A stretch of DNA of 64,000 nt from Chryseobacterium cheonjiense (GCF_012927265.1 NZ_JABBGF010000001.1:1796502-1860501), one strand, 5' to 3'; counted from the first letter of the stretch, positions 26,059 to 36,447 are shown. Program-made: numbers and translations. Notes: generated from the letters alone by a model not told the origin.

Positions 26059-28254
26059 TTGAAAGATCTGCTTCTTATCACTCCGCCTTTTACCCAACTT
26101 AATACCCCTTATCCTGCTACTGCTTATATTAAAGGTTTTTTGAATACAAAAAATATTTCAAGTCATCAGGTCGATTTAGGAATTGAAGTTATTCTGGAAT
26201 TATTTTCAAAAGAAGGCATCAGAAAAGTTTTTGAAAAGAAAATCGATATTCTGCAGGTTTCAGAAAATTCACAGAGAATCTTTACTTTGAAGGAGGAATA
26301 TATTAAAACGATCGACCAGGTTATTTCTTTTCTCCAAGGTAAAACCCCTACGCTCGCCAGACAGATCTGCTCAATGAATTTCCTTCCGGAAGCTTCAAGA
26401 TTCAATCACCTTGATGATATGGAATTTGCTTTCGGAAACATGGGACTGCAGGATAAAGCTAAACACTTGGCAACCTTATATTTAGAAGACCTTTCAGATT
26501 ATATTGTAGAAAATATAGATTCCGATTTCGGCTTCAGCAGATATGCCGAACGTTTGGGGAAAAGTGCCAATTCGTTTGATGAGCTTTATGCAAAAATTAT
26601 TGGAAATCAGACATTTATTGATGATATTACTTTAAAAATTCTTAACGAAAAATTAGAAACTGTTCAGCCAAAATTGGTTTGCTTTTCGGTTCCCTTTCCC
26701 GGTAACTTATATTCTGCATTCCGGTGCGCTAAACTTATTAAAGAAAATTATCCGTACATCAAAACGGCGATGGGTGGCGGTTTTCCGAATACTGAACTTA
26801 GAGAAGTTAAAGATCAAAGGGTTTTTGAATTTTTTGATTTCATTACACTGGATGACGGAGAACTTCCGATCGAACTGCTTTATGAAAATATTTATCATTC
26901 TGAACAAAGTGAAGAATCTCAGTTCAAAAGAACTTTTTTACTTGAAAACGGAGAAGTTACTTATAAAAATAATTCCATAAGACACGATTATAAGCAAGTC
27001 GATATCGGAACTCCGGATTATACTGATTTACAATTAGATAATTATATTTCGGTAATTGAAATTGCCAATCCGATGCACAGTTTATGGAGTGACGGGAGAT
27101 GGAATAAGCTCACCATGGCTCACGGATGCTATTGGGGAAAATGCACTTTTTGTGATATTTCTTTAGATTACATAAAAATTTACGAACCTATTTCCGCTAA
27201 AATTTTGGTTGACCGAATGGAAGAATTGATCCGGACAACCGGAGAAACGGGATTTCATTTTGTAGATGAAGCTGCTCCGCCGGCTTTGATGAGAGAAGTT
27301 GCTTTGGAAATTTTGCGGAGAAATCTTGTGGTAACCTGGTGGACGAATATCCGTTTTGAAAAAAGCTTCACCCGGGATTTATGTTTTCTTCTAAAACTTT
27401 CAGGTTGCGTTGCGGTTTCCGGAGGTCTTGAGGTAGCGAGTGATCGATTATTAAAATTAATTGACAAAGGGATTTCTGTGGAACAGGTTGCGAAAGTAAC
27501 CAGAAATTTTACGGAAGCCGGAATCATGATTCATGCTTATCTTATGTATGGCTATCCGACGCAGACTGTCCAGGAAACGGTGGACTCTTTGGAAATGGTT
27601 CGTCAGCTTTTTGAGATGGGAATTTTACAAAGCGGATTTTGGCATCAGTTTGCAATGACAGCCCACTCGCCTGTCGGATTAAATCCTGAAGAATTTGGAG
27701 TCACACCGATTAAACAGGAAATCCTTTTTGCGAATAACGATGTTGATTTTATGGACAGGACTGGAATCGATCACGGAAAATTTAGCTTTGGTCTGAAAAA
27801 ATCACTTTTCAATTATATGCACGGAATTAATTTTGAACTTCCTCTTCAGGAATGGTTTGATTTTAAAATTCCGGAAACAACCGTTCATCCGGATTATATT
27901 CATGATGCGTTGCTCGAAAATGATGATTTTACTTTTAAAGGGAATTCAAAAATCATTTTTTTAGCTAAAAACGTAATCGCTGAGAATCGAATAAAAAATA
28001 AAAAGAAATATAATTATACGTATACGAAAATTACAGTGCACTTAAAAACAAATGTTGTGAGCATAGAAATGGATCAGCAACATGGGGAATGGCTGACAAA
28101 AATATTTGATGAATACACCGTTGAAAATTTAAAAAAGCCTACACTTCAGCAACTTAAGGCTGATTTTGAAAAAAATTTCGATAATTTTGAACTGTTCTGG
28201 TTTTCAAAGCCGATACAGCAATTAAAAGAAAACGGAGTAATTTTGAGTTTGTAG
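26059..28254 (+). CDS. B12-binding-domain radical SAM protein
   Basis: This 731-residue protein starts at TTG 26059 (KDLLLITPPFTQLNTPYPA), the usual opening of this class. A B12-type Rossmann region lies at about 200-290 (LVCFSVPFPGN...MGGGFPN), without the DxHxxG base-off motif. The radical SAM cluster is Cys357, Cys362 and Cys365 in GCYWGKCTFCD, a CX4CX2C spacing rather than CX3CX2C. The rest of the barrel follows (HFVDEAAPP, SGGLEVASDRLL, YLMYGYPTQT). Residues about 278-288 come from a dispersed DNA repeat. The reaction is unknown. It follows the sulfonolipid gene pair but has its own promoter and an intervening terminator. Confidence 0.88.
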   Translation: MKDLLLITPPFTQLNTPYPATAYIKGFLNTKNISSHQVDLGIEVILELFSKEGIRKVFEKKIDILQVSENSQRIFTLKEEYIKTIDQVISFLQGKTPTLARQICSMNFLPEASRFNHLDDMEFAFGNMGLQDKAKHLATLYLEDLSDYIVENIDSDFGFSRYAERLGKSANSFDELYAKIIGNQTFIDDITLKILNEKLETVQPKLVCFSVPFPGNLYSAFRCAKLIKENYPYIKTAMGGGFPNTELREVKDQRVFEFFDFITLDDGELPIELLYENIYHSEQSEESQFKRTFLLENGEVTYKNNSIRHDYKQVDIGTPDYTDLQLDNYISVIEIANPMHSLWSDGRWNKLTMAHGCYWGKCTFCDISLDYIKIYEPISAKILVDRMEELIRTTGETGFHFVDEAAPPALMREVALEILRRNLVVTWWTNIRFEKSFTRDLCFLLKLSGCVAVSGGLEVASDRLLKLIDKGISVEQVAKVTRNFTEAGIMIHAYLMYGYPTQTVQETVDSLEMVRQLFEMGILQSGFWHQFAMTAHSPVGLNPEEFGVTPIKQEILFANNDVDFMDRTGIDHGKFSFGLKKSLFNYMHGINFELPLQEWFDFKIPETTVHPDYIHDALLENDDFTFKGNSKIIFLAKNVIAENRIKNKKKYNYTYTKITVHLKTNVVSIEMDQQHGEWLTKIFDEYTVENLKKPTLQQLKADFEKNFDNFELFWFSKPIQQLKENGVILSL
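26894..26920 (+). repeat. dispersed flavobacterial repeat inside the radical SAM gene
   Basis: The 27-bp stretch with core CATTCTGAACAAAGTGAAGA matches, from memory, a word scattered through Bacteroidota intergenic DNA. Here it is in frame and encodes HSEQSEES. Confidence 0.6.
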
Positions 28255-28354
28255 ATTTATAGTTTTTAAAGAAATAGCATAAATTCAGTATGGTTATCTT
28301 TATTAATAAATCCTGAAATTCTGCATCACTTTTTTACGATTTGGCTAAAAAATA

Positions 28355-28376
28355 AAAACGGGCTAAAGCCCGTTCC
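28355..28376 (-). terminator. terminator of the secreted hypothetical protein gene
   Basis: AACGGGCT and AGCCCGTT pair over 8 bp with loop AA, then TTTTTATTTTTT on the minus strand. Confidence 0.75.
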
Positions 28377-28396
28377 TATTGATATATTATTTTTAA

Positions 28397-29218
28397 TTAT
28401 TTCTGAACACCATCTTTTGTAACTTCACCTACAATTACTTTTTCCTGGATTTTGATAAAATTCGGATCCAGAATTGCCATTCTCTCTGCAATAGCTTTGT
28501 ACGTAGGAAATTTCAGAATAGATGCACGACCAGACATTTCTCTGTATAAGGTAAATGTTTTTCCACCCGCTGTTTTTATTTGTTTTGTAGTGGTAATATA
28601 TTTTCCGATGTATCTGCTGTTGGCATCATATATTTCGATATCCACAAAAGTCTTATCGGTAATTGTATCTTCAGAACCAAAACTAACGGGCAGATTGGTA
28701 AAATAACCTACTGGTTTACCGTTACTTAATATCTCACCAACGGTATTAACGGTTATATTTAGTTTGTCAATTTTATTTCTGATGGTATATGCATCTTTTG
28801 TTTTGTTATCCAGTTTTCTTTTCGGATTGTTTTTGAAGAGTTCATCAAGATTTTTTATATTAATTCCTCTTTCGTCAATAATTTTCAGGCTTTTAACACA
28901 GGTATAAGCTGCAGACTTTTCTTCTCCCGAAAATGCCGATGGTGAAATATAATCCAGTTCGATCGTTTTATCTTTATTATATATCCTGTTAATTTTTATA
29001 TAACTATCTCTTACTGAATCTACTACACTTTTATCTACAAATTCAACGGTATAAATTGGCGTTTCTTTAAGATCCATGAAAGTATATATATTGGATTTGT
29101 TTGAAACCTTCGCAACATGTACTCCTTCAAGCGTTACAATTCCTCTTTTAATTTTTACCGTTTGAGCATGAAGCAAAAAACCCAGAATTGTAAACATGAT
29201 AATCAAATTCTTCTTCAT
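28397..29218 (-). CDS. secreted hypothetical protein
   Basis: This 273-residue protein has an N-terminal signal peptide (KKNLIIMFTILGFLLHAQ) and is otherwise rich in Lys, Thr and Ile. I do not recognise a family. Two parts stand out: an early KIKRGIVTLEGVHVAKVS segment and a late NFIKIQEKVIVGEVTKDGVQK tail. It has no sorting domain, so a periplasmic or outer-membrane-linked location is more likely than T9SS export. It lies downstream of atpC on the same strand but is cut off from it by a terminator. Confidence 0.75.
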   Translation of the reverse strand: MKKNLIIMFTILGFLLHAQTVKIKRGIVTLEGVHVAKVSNKSNIYTFMDLKETPIYTVEFVDKSVVDSVRDSYIKINRIYNKDKTIELDYISPSAFSGEEKSAAYTCVKSLKIIDERGINIKNLDELFKNNPKRKLDNKTKDAYTIRNKIDKLNITVNTVGEILSNGKPVGYFTNLPVSFGSEDTITDKTFVDIEIYDANSRYIGKYITTTKQIKTAGGKTFTLYREMSGRASILKFPTYKAIAERMAILDPNFIKIQEKVIVGEVTKDGVQK

Positions 29219-29239
29219 AAAACCAGATTTTTACATAAC

Positions 29240-29270
29240 ATAAAAAAAGTGTAACCATAGTTACACTTTC
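29240..29270 (-). terminator. terminator of atpD-atpC
   Basis: AAAGTGTAAC and GTTACACTTT form a 10-bp stem with loop CATA, followed by seven T on the minus strand. Confidence 0.85.
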
Positions 29271-29298
29271 TTGAAAATATATTTAGCTTTTCATTTAA

Positions 29299-29580
29299 TT
29301 ATTCACAAAGGATAATTCCTTTATTATGATTAAATTCTACAACACCGCTTTTGATAGGATAAGAGAAGACAGAATCTTTTTCATTTTCTTTAGTAAAATA
29401 TTTTGTATAGGCCTCATCCACAGATTTGGTATACAATTTAACTTTACCACCGATCAGAGAAGAAACAACTCCTGCGTGATTTTTCATGATGTGAAATTCA
29501 CCATTTTTTCCAGGCAGCAATACCGAGTCTACCTCTCCTTCAAAAACTACGTATTCTGGTGTTAAAATTTTTATATTCAT
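29299..29580 (-). CDS. atpC: F1-ATP synthase epsilon subunit, short form
   Basis: This 93-residue protein is the epsilon subunit of the F1 stalk. MNIKILTPEYVVFEGEVDSVLLPGKNGEFHIMKNH is the classical N-terminal beta-sandwich. The C-terminal two-helix domain that inhibits ATP hydrolysis in E. coli is missing; the protein ends right after the beta domain, as seems usual in Bacteroidota. It is downstream of atpD and ends at a strong terminator. The remaining ATP synthase genes are not in this window, which fits the split operon of this phylum. Confidence 0.93.
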   Translation of the reverse strand: MNIKILTPEYVVFEGEVDSVLLPGKNGEFHIMKNHAGVVSSLIGGKVKLYTKSVDEAYTKYFTKENEKDSVFSYPIKSGVVEFNHNKGIILCE

Positions 29581-29636
29581 TGTAATTGCTTTTGGCTTTT
29601 GGCTAATAACTTACTGGCTATCAGCAATTAGCATTA

Positions 29637-31184
<1,548 letters not shown>

Positions 31185-31229
31185 TTAACCCGCAATTGGT
31201 AAAAAACAGATTTTTATCATACTTTTTCA

Positions 31230-31320
31230 GCAATGTTAAAATATAACAATATACCGGTGTAACAATAGATATTATTGAAATTATTGATACGCTGTTATAT
31301 TAATACATTGTTACATTATT
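31230..31320. repeat. degenerate TAACA/TGTTA intergenic repeat
   Basis: The stretch contains repeated words such as ATATAACAATATACC, GGTGTAACAATA and TACATTGTTACATT. Similar words recur at 33445-33492, 35665-35697 and 38452-38527, always between genes. Confidence 0.45.
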
Positions 31321-31323
31321 TCC

Positions 31324-31331
31324 TATATTTG
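31324..31331 (+). promoter_or_regulatory. -7 promoter box of ribF
   Basis: TATATTTG, followed by CA, ends 19 nt before the TTG start at 31351. Confidence 0.6.
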
Positions 31332-31350
31332 CAGTCAAAATTTTTTCATT

Positions 31351-32271
31351 TTGAAAGTTTTCAGGAATTTTAACGATTATACTTCTCAGAAGCCTTTAGC
31401 ATTATCTTTAGGGATGTTCGACGGGGTGCATCTCGGGCATAAAAGTATTATTGATGAATTAATAAAGGTGGGCTCCGAGAATAATCTTGAAACTGCAGTC
31501 CTTACATTCTGGCCTCATCCGAGATTTGTTTTTAACCCGAACGAAGATTTAAAGCTTCTCAATACGCTGGAAGAAAAAAAATCTTTATTGGATAAATATG
31601 GCATTGATACTTTATTTTTAAAAGAATTTGATGAAGAATTCAGAAATCTTACCGGTGAAGAATTTGTAAGACAGATTTTAGTGGATAAGCTTCATATTAA
31701 ATATCTTATCATCGGATATGATCATTCTTTCGGGAAAAACAAAAGCGGAAATTTTGAATTGCTGCAAAAACTTTCCAAAGAACTTGATTTCGAGGTTGAA
31801 CAGATGGAAGCCATTAACATCCATGAAAACAATATCAGCTCTACCAAGGTCCGCAATGCTCTTTTAGCAGGAAATATAAAGGAAGCAAACGAAATGTTGG
31901 GATACTCTTATCCTGTTTCCGGAACGGTGGTGCACGGTAAAAAAATAGGAAGAACAATTGGCTATCCGACTGCCAATATCGAGACAGATCCTGTAAAACT
32001 TTTGCCTAAGAAAGGGGCATACATTGTAGAAGTTTTTGTAAAAAATCAGCAATATAAAGGAATGCTCAGTGTCGGCACAAATCCTACTGTAAACGGAGAA
32101 AAACTTACCTTTGAAGTGTACATCCTTAATTTTAACGGAGATATTTATAACGAAGAAATAACGGTGAAATTCCGGGATTTTCTGCACGATGAAATTAAGT
32201 TTGAAGGGCTGGAAAGGCTTATTGAAAAACTGGATGAAGACAAAAGATTAACTGAAGAATTTAACTTTTAA
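31351..32271 (+). CDS. ribF: bifunctional riboflavin kinase/FAD synthetase
   Basis: This 306-residue protein makes FMN from riboflavin and then FAD from FMN. The N-terminal half is the nucleotidyltransferase (SLGMFDGVHLGHKSIID, ISSTKVRNAL); the C-terminal half is the flavokinase barrel (GRTIGYPTANIE, GMLSVGTNPT). The start is TTG at 31351; the next in-frame ATG would remove the conserved nucleotide-binding region. Its 3' end overlaps the convergent MmcQ/YjbR gene by 11 bp. No FMN riboswitch is seen upstream. Confidence 0.95.
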   Translation: MKVFRNFNDYTSQKPLALSLGMFDGVHLGHKSIIDELIKVGSENNLETAVLTFWPHPRFVFNPNEDLKLLNTLEEKKSLLDKYGIDTLFLKEFDEEFRNLTGEEFVRQILVDKLHIKYLIIGYDHSFGKNKSGNFELLQKLSKELDFEVEQMEAINIHENNISSTKVRNALLAGNIKEANEMLGYSYPVSGTVVHGKKIGRTIGYPTANIETDPVKLLPKKGAYIVEVFVKNQQYKGMLSVGTNPTVNGEKLTFEVYILNFNGDIYNEEITVKFRDFLHDEIKFEGLERLIEKLDEDKRLTEEFNF

Positions 32272-32614
32272 GAATTTCCTCTTTTATTTTTTTTGTCAGA
32301 GAGCCGAACACAAGATCATAAGAATGATCAATCATTTCTAAAATAAGTTCCTGTTTCAAACCGTCTGTCTGAACTGAATTCCAATGGGTTTTGTTCATAT
32401 GATATGCACCTGTGATCTGGGGATATCTCTCGCGAAGTTCTTCGCTCCACTCAGGATCAGTTTTTAACGTGATTTGCAGCGGCTGTCTTTCTAAAGACAT
32501 TAAAAGAAACATTTTCCCGCCAACCTTCAGCACAAGGGTTTCGTTATCAAAAGGAAAACCCTCTGTTACAGCTTTCTTCGCACTACAATACTTTAAAATT
32601 TCGTTGGCATCCAT
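32261..32614 (-). CDS. MmcQ/YjbR family protein
   Basis: This 117-residue protein has the CyaY-like fold of the MmcQ/YjbR family. Family marks are GFPFDNETLVLKVGGKMFLL and YHMNKTHWNSVQTDG. Some members have been described as DNA-binding, but no firm role exists. Its 3' end overlaps ribF on the opposite strand. Confidence 0.88.
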   Translation of the reverse strand: MDANEILKYCSAKKAVTEGFPFDNETLVLKVGGKMFLLMSLERQPLQITLKTDPEWSEELRERYPQITGAYHMNKTHWNSVQTDGLKQELILEMIDHSYDLVFGSLTKKIKEEILKS

Positions 32615-32621
32615 GGCTTTT

Positions 32622-32655
32622 TATGAGTAATAGATAATTGGTAATGAGTAATTTT
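32622..32655. repeat. GAGTAAT/AATTGGTAATGAGTAAT repeat
   Basis: ATGAGTAATAGATAATTGG is followed by GTAATGAGTAATTTTTT. The same words form a perfect inverted repeat at 46356-46402 upstream of menA. Confidence 0.45.
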
Positions 32656-32775
32656 TTATTAACGGTTAATAATGATTGATTAATGATCTTACTTAAAGTA
32701 TCTTTTATCTGCTATTTATTGTTTCAAATTTAGTAAATTTAATAAGGAAACAACAACTTCGCAAACAAGATTATT

Positions 32776-33423
32776 ATGAAAGCATTAGTTATCGGCGCTA
32801 CAGGTGCTACCGGAAAGGATTTAGTCAATCAACTGCTTAATGACAGCGATTTCGGGGAAGTTAATATTTTTGTGAGAAAGCCTGTTGATATTCAGAATGA
32901 CAAGCTGAAGGTTCATGTTGTGAATTTTGATCATCCTGAACAATGGAAGGACAAAGTAAAAGGTGATGTTGCTTTTTCCTGTCTGGGAACCACCTTAAAG
33001 GCTGCGGGAAGTAAAGAAGCGCAGAGAAAAGTGGATTTTGATTATCAGTACGAATTTGCCAAGGCTGCCAGAGAAAACAATGTCGGAGATTATATTCTGG
33101 TTTCCGCATACGGTGCCAATCCTAAATCTAAGATCTTTTATTCCCGAATGAAAGGAGAGCTGGAAGAAGCTGTAAAAAAACTGCATTTTGAAAAAATTAC
33201 CATCTTCAAGCCGGGCATGCTGGAGCGAAAGGACTCCAACAGAACAGGAGAAGTTCTTGGGAGCAGGATTATCAAATTTGCAAATAAATTAGGACTCTTA
33301 GAAAGCCAGAAACCTTTACCTACAGATGTTTTAGCAAAGGCTATGATTAATTCTTCAAAGATAAAAAGCAACGGCTACTCCAGTATAAAACTGGGAAATA
33401 TTTTCTGTTTTGCTGAGAAGTGA
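32776..33423 (+). CDS. NAD(P)H-binding SDR-like protein
   Basis: This 215-residue protein is an atypical short-chain dehydrogenase. The Rossmann motif is VIGATGATGKDLV at residues 4-16, followed by FSCLGTTLKAAGSK and a YILVSAYGANPKSKIFYSRMKGELE segment that holds the Tyr...Lys pair. The HTATIP2/TIP30-type branch of NAD(P)-binding proteins looks similar. Substrate and physiological role are unknown. It is transcribed alone. Confidence 0.85.
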   Translation: MKALVIGATGATGKDLVNQLLNDSDFGEVNIFVRKPVDIQNDKLKVHVVNFDHPEQWKDKVKGDVAFSCLGTTLKAAGSKEAQRKVDFDYQYEFAKAARENNVGDYILVSAYGANPKSKIFYSRMKGELEEAVKKLHFEKITIFKPGMLERKDSNRTGEVLGSRIIKFANKLGLLESQKPLPTDVLAKAMINSSKIKSNGYSSIKLGNIFCFAEK

Positions 33424-33444
33424 TACATAATGGTTGTAAAAAGA

Positions 33445-33492
33445 ACAGTGTAACAACGTCCGGATTCGAATTGGTACATTGTTACACTGGAT
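33445..33492. repeat. inverted TAACA/TGTTA intergenic repeat
   Basis: CAGTGTAACAA (33447-33457) and TTGTTACACTG (33479-33489) form an 11-bp inverted repeat with a 21-nt loop between two convergent genes. It may also serve as a terminator. Confidence 0.55.
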
Positions 33493-33512
33493 ATGTAATA
33501 TAATATAATTTT

Positions 33513-34307
33513 CTAACTAAACTCAGCAGTTAACTTTTTTTTGATTTCAGGAACTCCTGCTTTGTTCTTTATTTTATTATACATCTTATTAGCTTTCTTA
33601 ATCATTTTTTCATCATTTCTGTTTTTGCCGACTTTTATTAATGAGAGCGAATACAGTGAAAGATATCCTTCGTCATTTTTATAGGTACTATAGGCGTCTT
33701 CAAGGTATGGAAGCCCCGTTTCATAATCTTCTTTCATGGAATATAACATCCCATACATATAAGTTACATCATCCTTCACCTTACCAGTTTTTTTATAAAT
33801 ATCTTCAGCCTGCTTAAGATTTTCCAGGCCTTTGTCATAATCTCCTATTACAATAGAAGTATTCCCGATTCCATAATATCCTTCAGGATTATCCGGAAAA
33901 TATTTCACCATTTCCTCATATTTTTCTCGCGCTTTATCAACTTTTCCGAATCTCATAAACTGTATGGCAAGATTTTGCTTAAATATCGGAGCTTTATTTT
34001 GAGATAGACTGTCTGCTGCATAATATAAAACCAAAGCTTCCTTGTGCAGATTTTGCAGTCTGGCATAATATCCTGCAAGGAAAAAAACATCACAATATTT
34101 AGGATCTTCTTTTGCCGTTTTGAATAAAGCCATTGTTGTTGGAAGATAGAGTTTAGGAAAATTAAGAGCCGTCATTGCGCCTTCAAATATTTGTTTTGAA
34201 TCTGCTTTTTCCGGTGTGCAATAGTTTGTTTTTCCTAAAAAATAAGAATCCTGAGAGAATCCTTTTATGGAAAGCATCAGGACAAAAATGATCAATAGTT
34301 TTTTCAT
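33513..34307 (-). CDS. secreted TPR protein
   Basis: This 264-residue protein starts with a signal peptide (KKLLIIFVLMLSIKGFSQ). From about residue 60 it consists of helix pairs of TPR type, for example NPEGYYGIGNTSIVIGDYDKGLENLKQAEDIYKK and DVTYMYGMLYSMKEDYETGLPYLEDAYSTYK. It is probably a periplasmic scaffold or interaction protein; no enzyme motif is visible. The upstream glutathione peroxidase gene is separated by a hairpin terminator. Confidence 0.82.
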   Translation of the reverse strand: MKKLLIIFVLMLSIKGFSQDSYFLGKTNYCTPEKADSKQIFEGAMTALNFPKLYLPTTMALFKTAKEDPKYCDVFFLAGYYARLQNLHKEALVLYYAADSLSQNKAPIFKQNLAIQFMRFGKVDKAREKYEEMVKYFPDNPEGYYGIGNTSIVIGDYDKGLENLKQAEDIYKKTGKVKDDVTYMYGMLYSMKEDYETGLPYLEDAYSTYKNDEGYLSLYSLSLIKVGKNRNDEKMIKKANKMYNKIKNKAGVPEIKKKLTAEFS

Positions 34308-34315
34308 GGTTTAAA

Positions 34316-34342
34316 ATTAAAAAAGTGGATAAAAATCCACTC
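34316..34342 (-). terminator. terminator of the glutathione peroxidase gene
   Basis: AGTGGAT and ATCCACT pair with a 4-nt loop, followed by TTTTTT on the minus strand. Confidence 0.8.
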
Positions 34343-34363
34343 AATAACGATATTTTTTGATAT

Positions 34364-34942
34364 TTATTTCAAATATTTCGTAATTGCTTCATCGGTAGGT
34401 TTTGTGGTACTTACAAATGAATCAATCAGTTTTCCGTTTTCATCAATTAAGAATTTTGTGAAATTCCAGAGAATGGTAGTATTTTTAACTCCGTTCAAAT
34501 CTTTTTCAGTTAGATATTTAAAGATTGGCGCCGTATCGTCACCTTTTACGGAAACTTTTGCCGCCATCGGGAAAGTTACCCCATAATTTTTCTGGCAGAA
34601 AGCACCAATTTCCTTATTGGTTCCCGGCTCCTGACCGCCAAAATTATTAGCCGGAAAGCCTACCACTACCAATTTGTCTTTATATTCTTCCGAAACTTTT
34701 TCCAGGTCGGCATACTGAGGCGTGAATCCGCATTCCGAAGCCGTATTTACGATAAGGATTTTCTTTCCTTTGAAGTCTGAGAAATTAATCTGCTTTCCTT
34801 CTTCCAGGGCGTCTACCTTGAAATCATATATTGATTTTCCCATAAGTTGATTGGTTTTAGCTTTAGATTCTTCACTTTTTTTCTGAGCACAGCTGTTGAA
34901 AAATGCAACAACCGAAAGAAACATTAAAAATAACTTTTTCAT
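34364..34942 (-). CDS. glutathione peroxidase family lipoprotein
   Basis: This 192-residue thioredoxin-fold peroxidase reduces peroxides with thiols. The peroxidatic residue is Cys71 in NTASECGFTPQY, followed by GFPANNFGGQEPG and the conserved WNFTKFLID. The N-terminus MKKLFLMFLSVVAFFNSC is a lipoprotein signal with Cys18 as the acylated residue, so the enzyme probably sits in the envelope rather than the cytoplasm. Bacterial members often use thioredoxin instead of glutathione. The gene lies 20 bp after a secreted-protein gene on the same strand. Confidence 0.92.
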   Translation of the reverse strand: MKKLFLMFLSVVAFFNSCAQKKSEESKAKTNQLMGKSIYDFKVDALEEGKQINFSDFKGKKILIVNTASECGFTPQYADLEKVSEEYKDKLVVVGFPANNFGGQEPGTNKEIGAFCQKNYGVTFPMAAKVSVKGDDTAPIFKYLTEKDLNGVKNTTILWNFTKFLIDENGKLIDSFVSTTKPTDEAITKYLK

Positions 34943-34962
34943 AACTCCATTTTATTATTTGA

Positions 34963-35634
34963 TTAAAATTTAAATGTATTAGCCGGAAATACCTTATTGA
35001 CATCAACCCTGTTAATCAGCATCACATAATCTCCGTCTTTTTTTACGCTTGACGATTCAATCCTGAAAGGCAACGCCAAATTTCCTACTTTTTTGTAGTC
35101 TGAATATAATAACGTTTCGTCTTTTTTTACTTCTTTTACAAGCATGTAATCTTTTGTATCGAAGTAATAGATGTTTTTATTTACGTTTTTCGTTAATTCA
35201 ACTTTATGACAATATATATTCCCTATTTTTTCTTTGCCCAGATACTTGGCTTCAAAACCTTTGTTTTCCCAGTCTATGAAATCATTATCAAAGCTTTCCG
35301 GACTGTAATCCGGGTATTCCTGAACTTTGTTGGCCGCATAATTCATAGCATATCCTTTGGTCCCGTCGTAACCTTCAATTGCTGTATCTTTTCCGCCGAT
35401 GGTGATCACTGTTTTCGTAAGATTCGGGCGCTGCTGGTAAATTTTTATAGGATATTCATCTTTAACACCTAAAATCACTTTTCCCTGCAGCAGTATGGAA
35501 TTTAAAAGTTTCCAGTTGGTCAATCCTCCGGATAATTCGATGTTTTTGTCAATAATTTCCTTTGCGGTCTGGGCAAAAACTGAGTGCGAAAATATCAGGA
35601 CGAATACGAATAGCAACTTTTTCATTAATTTCAT
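34963..35634 (-). CDS. secreted LolA/lipoprotein-sorting-like protein
   Basis: This protein of about 223 residues has a signal peptide (MKKLLFVFVLIFSHSVFAQ from the second Met) and then a single domain that looks like the half-barrel of the LolA/LolB or outer-membrane lipoprotein-sorting families: KEIIDKNIELSGGLTNWKLLNSILLQGKV. Two starts are possible, ATG 35634 and ATG 35625; a TATATTTG box ends 9 nt before the first. The 3' end is 20 bp before the glutathione peroxidase gene. Role inferred only from fold. Confidence 0.7.
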   Translation of the reverse strand: MKLMKKLLFVFVLIFSHSVFAQTAKEIIDKNIELSGGLTNWKLLNSILLQGKVILGVKDEYPIKIYQQRPNLTKTVITIGGKDTAIEGYDGTKGYAMNYAANKVQEYPDYSPESFDNDFIDWENKGFEAKYLGKEKIGNIYCHKVELTKNVNKNIYYFDTKDYMLVKEVKKDETLLYSDYKKVGNLALPFRIESSSVKKDGDYVMLINRVDVNKVFPANTFKF

Positions 35635-35643
35635 TTATAAAAT

Positions 35644-35651
35644 CAAATATA
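35644..35651 (-). promoter_or_regulatory. -7 promoter box of the LolA-like gene
   Basis: TATATTTG on the minus strand ends 9 nt before ATG 35634 and likely drives the following peroxidase gene too. Confidence 0.55.
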
Positions 35652-35664
35652 AGGTTTTATTAAA

Positions 35665-35697
35665 TTTACCAATATATCAGTCTAGCAATTTAACAAT
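35665..35697. repeat. degenerate TAACA-type intergenic repeat
   Basis: ATTTACCAATATATCAGTC is followed by TAGCAATTTAACAATT, words shared with 38452-38527. Confidence 0.4.
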
Positions 35698-36425
35698 TAA
35701 TTAGATAATAAATTCCTTGCTTTTTCAAGATCTTCCGGTGTATCTATACCGACACCCACAAAATGGGTTTCTATCAACTTGATTTTCATACCGTATTCAA
35801 GATAACGGATGCATTCTATTTTTTCCGAAATTTCAAGAGGCTTCATTTCCAGCTTTGAAAACTGTATTAATGCATGTTTTCTGAAAGCATAAACGCCGAT
35901 ATGTTTAAAATAATCCACATTATAGGAAGTCTCCCTGTGAAAAGGAATTACAGAGCGGCTGAAATACAGCGCAAAACCGTTGTTATCCGTAATTACTTTT
36001 ACATTATTCGGATTTTCAATTTCCTCTTTTTCGTGAAGTTTAATTTTCAGGGAAGCTAAAGAAATTTCCTGGTTTTCATCGTTATGAAAAACTTCAATTA
36101 ATTGCTGTAACGGTTCTAATTTTAAAAAAGGTTCATCTCCCTGAACATTGATAACGATATCGCAATCGATATTCTGTACTGCTTCCGCAATACGGTCGCT
36201 TCCGGTTTCGTGCTGCCCGGTCATCACTGCTTTTCCGCCGTTCTTTACAATTTCATCAAAAATAATTTCCGAATCGGTAGCTACAAAAACTTCGTCAAAT
36301 AAACCTGTTTCCACAACATTCTGATACGTTGTTGTGATAACGGTTTTTTCTCCTAACATTTGCATCAGTTTTGCCGGAAAACGGCTTGCTTCATAACGTG
36401 CCGGGATAACTGCGATGATTTTCAT
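35697..36425 (-). CDS. kdsB: 3-deoxy-manno-octulosonate cytidylyltransferase
   Basis: This 242-residue enzyme activates Kdo with CTP to CMP-Kdo for lipopolysaccharide core synthesis. The CTP-binding start is [16 protein letters not shown]; further family segments are [27 protein letters not shown] and the C-terminal [13 protein letters not shown]. Length is normal. It ends at a degenerate repeat and is followed upstream, on the same strand, by a membrane protein gene. Confidence 0.95.
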   Translation of the reverse strand: MKIIAVIPARYEASRFPAKLMQMLGEKTVITTTYQNVVETGLFDEVFVATDSEIIFDEIVKNGGKAVMTGQHETGSDRIAEAVQNIDCDIVINVQGDEPFLKLEPLQQLIEVFHNDENQEISLASLKIKLHEKEEIENPNNVKVITDNNGFALYFSRSVIPFHRETSYNVDYFKHIGVYAFRKHALIQFSKLEMKPLEISEKIECIRYLEYGMKIKLIETHFVGVGIDTPEDLEKARNLLSN

Positions 36426-36447
36426 TTTTATATTTTTTGATGTAAAT

